Shown piece by piece: positions 61,379-62,872 of a DNA stretch of 62,872 nt. The notes under the pieces are model-generated. The model did not search any database. It worked only from the letters and a program-made list of their open reading frames with translations, and was not told the DNA's origin. Position 1 is the stretch's first letter, and every line of letters begins with the position of its first letter. Location: assembly GCA_003021305.1 (NCBI GenBank), contig PXQN01000066.1:1-62872 (forward strand), written 5' to 3'. This DNA comes from Halobacteriales archaeon QH_10_67_22 (GTDB lineage: Archaea > Halobacteriota > Halobacteria > Halobacteriales > Haloarculaceae). The position numbers and the translations under genes are program-made.

Positions 61379-61660
61379 ATGAGCCAGGTGACGAGACGTA
61401 TCGTGCAAGAGATTCACGACGAGCCACATCTCGAAGGCCGACGGATTACTGTTCAGTTCATCAAAGAACAGGTCGAGGAGCGAGGGCTCGACCCGAGAAC
61501 GGTCGCCGACCGTCACGAACTCGACGTGGCCGATGTCTACCGGGCGCTCACGTACTACCACGATCATCCCGAGGAGATGCGGACGATCGAACGCCAGCGC
61601 GAATCTGCGATCGACGAACACGACCACCTGACGACCGATCTGGACGACGTTCGAGGCTGA
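61379..61660 (+). CDS. DUF433-family antitoxin
   Basis: The 93-residue protein has the DUF433 pattern with a short DNA-binding helical region (EPHLEGRRITVQFIKEQVEE and DVADVYRALTYYHDHPEEMR). DUF433 proteins are antitoxins of PIN-like DUF5615 toxins, and the next gene, overlapping its stop (TGATG), is such a toxin. Confidence 0.88.
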   Translation: MSQVTRRIVQEIHDEPHLEGRRITVQFIKEQVEERGLDPRTVADRHELDVADVYRALTYYHDHPEEMRTIERQRESAIDEHDHLTTDLDDVRG

Positions 61661-62016
61661 TGGGGTATCGGATTCTCGCCGACGAAAACGTCGAGCAGGC
61701 GACGATCAACTATCTGCGGAAGCTCGATCACGACGTCGAATGGATCGGCGACGTCAAGAAACTCGGCCTCGGCGCTGACGACAAATCGATCGCTGCCCAC
61801 GGGCGCGAGACGGACCGGCTCGTTCTCACACAGGACGACGACTTCTTCACCCGAATGGCTGTCGAGGATACCGCCGGTATTCTCTTTCAGAGCGATCAGA
61901 CGCTTTCGGCCAGAGAGGTGGGGGCCATCGTCCACGAACTCTCCGAGTACGTCGATCAGTCCGACGAATGGGTGTCGCCCGGAACACTACCGGGCGAGTT
62001 TCTACTAATAGGCTAG
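61660..62016 (+). CDS. DUF5615 PIN-like toxin
   Basis: The 118-residue PIN-like protein has the acidic motif ILADENVEQATINYLRKLDH and LVLTQDDDFF, the conserved Asp residues of the nuclease site. It is expected to cleave RNA. The last nine residues (LPGEFLLIG) are encoded by and just after the hairpin repeat at 61974-61998, so the C-terminus may have been altered by the insertion. Confidence 0.88.
   Translation: MGYRILADENVEQATINYLRKLDHDVEWIGDVKKLGLGADDKSIAAHGRETDRLVLTQDDDFFTRMAVEDTAGILFQSDQTLSAREVGAIVHELSEYVDQSDEWVSPGTLPGEFLLIG
61974..61998. repeat. Cassette-border hairpin repeat, copy 2
   Basis: This copy matches 61309-61333 with one difference (GGAACACTA for GGAAGACTA) and keeps the CGCCCGG/CCGGGCG stem. 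It overlaps the 3' end of the DUF5615 gene. Confidence 0.85.
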
Positions 62017-62115
62017 GTAGAAGTGTAACACGACGTTTTCCGGGTTCGAATCTGATGCCGATGACGGAGACAGTACGGCAGTACATTCATTACGCCAGTA
62101 CACTAAGTACGGTAT

Positions 62116-62478
62116 ATGCCAGTCCGTATCGAAGAGTTCGAAACCGGAGACCTGCCTAACGGCCCGAGCGTTCCCGAGCAGGTGCTCACTTATTTGTACA
62201 CGAACAGAGATAACGCATTCACTCGTTCCGAGATTGCGACCGGAATTGACGAAGATCCGAACACAGTCGGAACAGCACTCTCTCGACTGAAGCAACGTAA
62301 CCTCGTCAGACACAGAGGGGAGTACTGGGCGATAGCAGAGGATCTGGACCGGGTGAGAGACGCCTACGATCTTCACGCTATCACGGAACGACTGGACGAG
62401 GAAGACGAGGGAATCGATCCGGACGAGTGGGACGCCGTTGCACCCGACGAACCCCATCCCAGTGAGCGGGACGAATAA
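62116..62478 (+). CDS. Winged-helix protein, probable antitoxin
   Basis: The 120-residue MarR-like wHTH protein has YTNRDNAFTRSEIATGIDED, TVGTALSRLKQRNLVRHRGE and an acidic C-terminal tail. It overlaps the PemK-like gene by 17 bases, the usual arrangement for an antitoxin-repressor and its toxin. The codon use is more AT-rich than in the housekeeping genes. Confidence 0.82.
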   Translation: MPVRIEEFETGDLPNGPSVPEQVLTYLYTNRDNAFTRSEIATGIDEDPNTVGTALSRLKQRNLVRHRGEYWAIAEDLDRVRDAYDLHAITERLDEEDEGIDPDEWDAVAPDEPHPSERDE

Positions 62479-62743
62479 CCAACGACCGTGGCTCATTGTC
62501 AACAACGATTCTCATCCGTTCAGTGACGAACAGTTCGTCGCAGTCGCTATCTCGACCAAAACGTATGAGGACTCGATCGCACTAAATCCCGACGTGTGGA
62601 CAGTTGGCGGAGTACCACGACAGTCGTTTGTCTCTCCGTGGGCAGTTCATTCACCTCGTATCGAAGACCTGGTTGCGTGGCAGGGACGGCTCACAGACGA
62701 GTTCGTCAGGGATGTCGTTACCGCGCTAGAGACGTATCTATAG
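62462..62743 (+). CDS. PemK/MazF-like toxin
   Basis: The 93-residue protein reads RPWLIVNNDSHPFSDEQFVA, then PRQSFVSPWAVHSPRIEDLV, matching PemK/MazF-type haloarchaeal toxins from the RP-W/Y-L motif on. The usual N-terminal beta strand before RPW is short here, since a GTG at 62462 gives only SGTNNQ first. A TTG at 62438 would extend it. It is probably an RNase toxin, but N-terminal truncation could impair it. Confidence 0.8.
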   Translation: MSGTNNQRPWLIVNNDSHPFSDEQFVAVAISTKTYEDSIALNPDVWTVGGVPRQSFVSPWAVHSPRIEDLVAWQGRLTDEFVRDVVTALETYL

Positions 62744-62872
62744 TAGTTGGAAATGTACGCCCGGAACACTAACGACCGACATCACACCAGGCGGCGTGCC
62801 AGGTCAGCCGGGAAACCCTCGTGCCGGGCGGTTCGCCCGCAAGGGCGAACGGATGCTGAGGCGGCGGATGCC
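62744..62872. other. Hairpin-rich stretch at the window edge
   Basis: It begins with a partial third copy of the border repeat (CGCCCGGAACACTA, 62758-62771). It contains GTTCGCCC-GCAA-GGGCGAAC, an eight-pair stem with a GNRA-type loop, near 62831-62850. No reading frame is supported. It may be the start of a structured RNA or of a mobile-element end lying outside the window. Confidence 0.5.

Overview
The window is from a halophilic archaeon of the class Halobacteria. Proteins are strongly acidic, GC is high with a C/G-rich third codon position, transcripts look leaderless with TATA boxes about 25 to 30 bases before start codons, there are Tat-type lipoprotein signals, and the replication genes are archaeal (PriS, GINS). 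I cannot place it to genus from the sequence.

Layout. 1-7647: glycerol catabolism. The glpK start and the glpABC operon flank a soluble chemoreceptor whose C-terminal half is a UgpB-like sugar/glycerol-phosphate binding domain. 7648-12901: tRNA-Arg(CCU) with a displaced 3' copy, tatA, a peroxiredoxin, an HD protein, an oxidoreductase and a wHTH regulator. 12951-21204: a GT2 glycosyltransferase, then a minus-strand operon of a GT75-like glycosyltransferase, an iron-type ABC transporter (binding protein, permease, ATPase) and a PMT-like membrane glycosyltransferase. Its promoter carries TTAGG-N4-CCTAA operators of the DtxR type. 21536-25698: acyl-CoA operon (ketoreductase, carboxyl transferase PccB, small subunit PccX, thiolase with an apparent internal deletion, DUF35 partner). 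25646-29033: small haloarchaeal genes and Dps, with a third TTAGG-N4-CCTAA site. 29128-32800: ADP-forming acyl-CoA synthetase and its usual phosphotransacetylase-family neighbour, separated by a tnpB-less IS200/IS605-type element rich in hairpins.

33260-43763: bioB, phospholipid synthase, threonine synthase, thioredoxin, PRC-barrel, OsmC, HtrA-like protease and the GINS-PriS replication pair. 43887-49340: DUF502 protein, a broken archease gene, and a DoxX membrane domain joined in frame to an intein-split RtcB RNA ligase. 49363-60324: pilin, eIF2B-like protein, small conserved genes, a subtilase without signal peptide, dodecin, an A-type Fe-S carrier, hisD, a frameshifted wHTH gene, a DnaJ-domain membrane protein and a second wHTH regulator. 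60519-62872: a short-chain dehydrogenase followed by two toxin-antitoxin modules bracketed by copies of one short hairpin sequence, in lower-GC DNA, and a hairpin-rich stretch cut by the window edge.

Scattered through the window are several families of small non-coding inverted-repeat elements. Family A (about 107 bp, six copies plus one solo end) is flanked by TGA, and in four copies that TGA is the stop codon of the upstream gene. Family B is 80 bp (three copies, one truncated). Two single elements (111 bp and about 102 bp) sit beside a short family A copy in one intergenic region. The strongest candidates for undescribed biology are the stop-codon-associated repeats, the chemoreceptor/binding-protein fusion, the toxin-antitoxin cassette row and the iron-operator-controlled glycosyltransferase/iron-transport operon.
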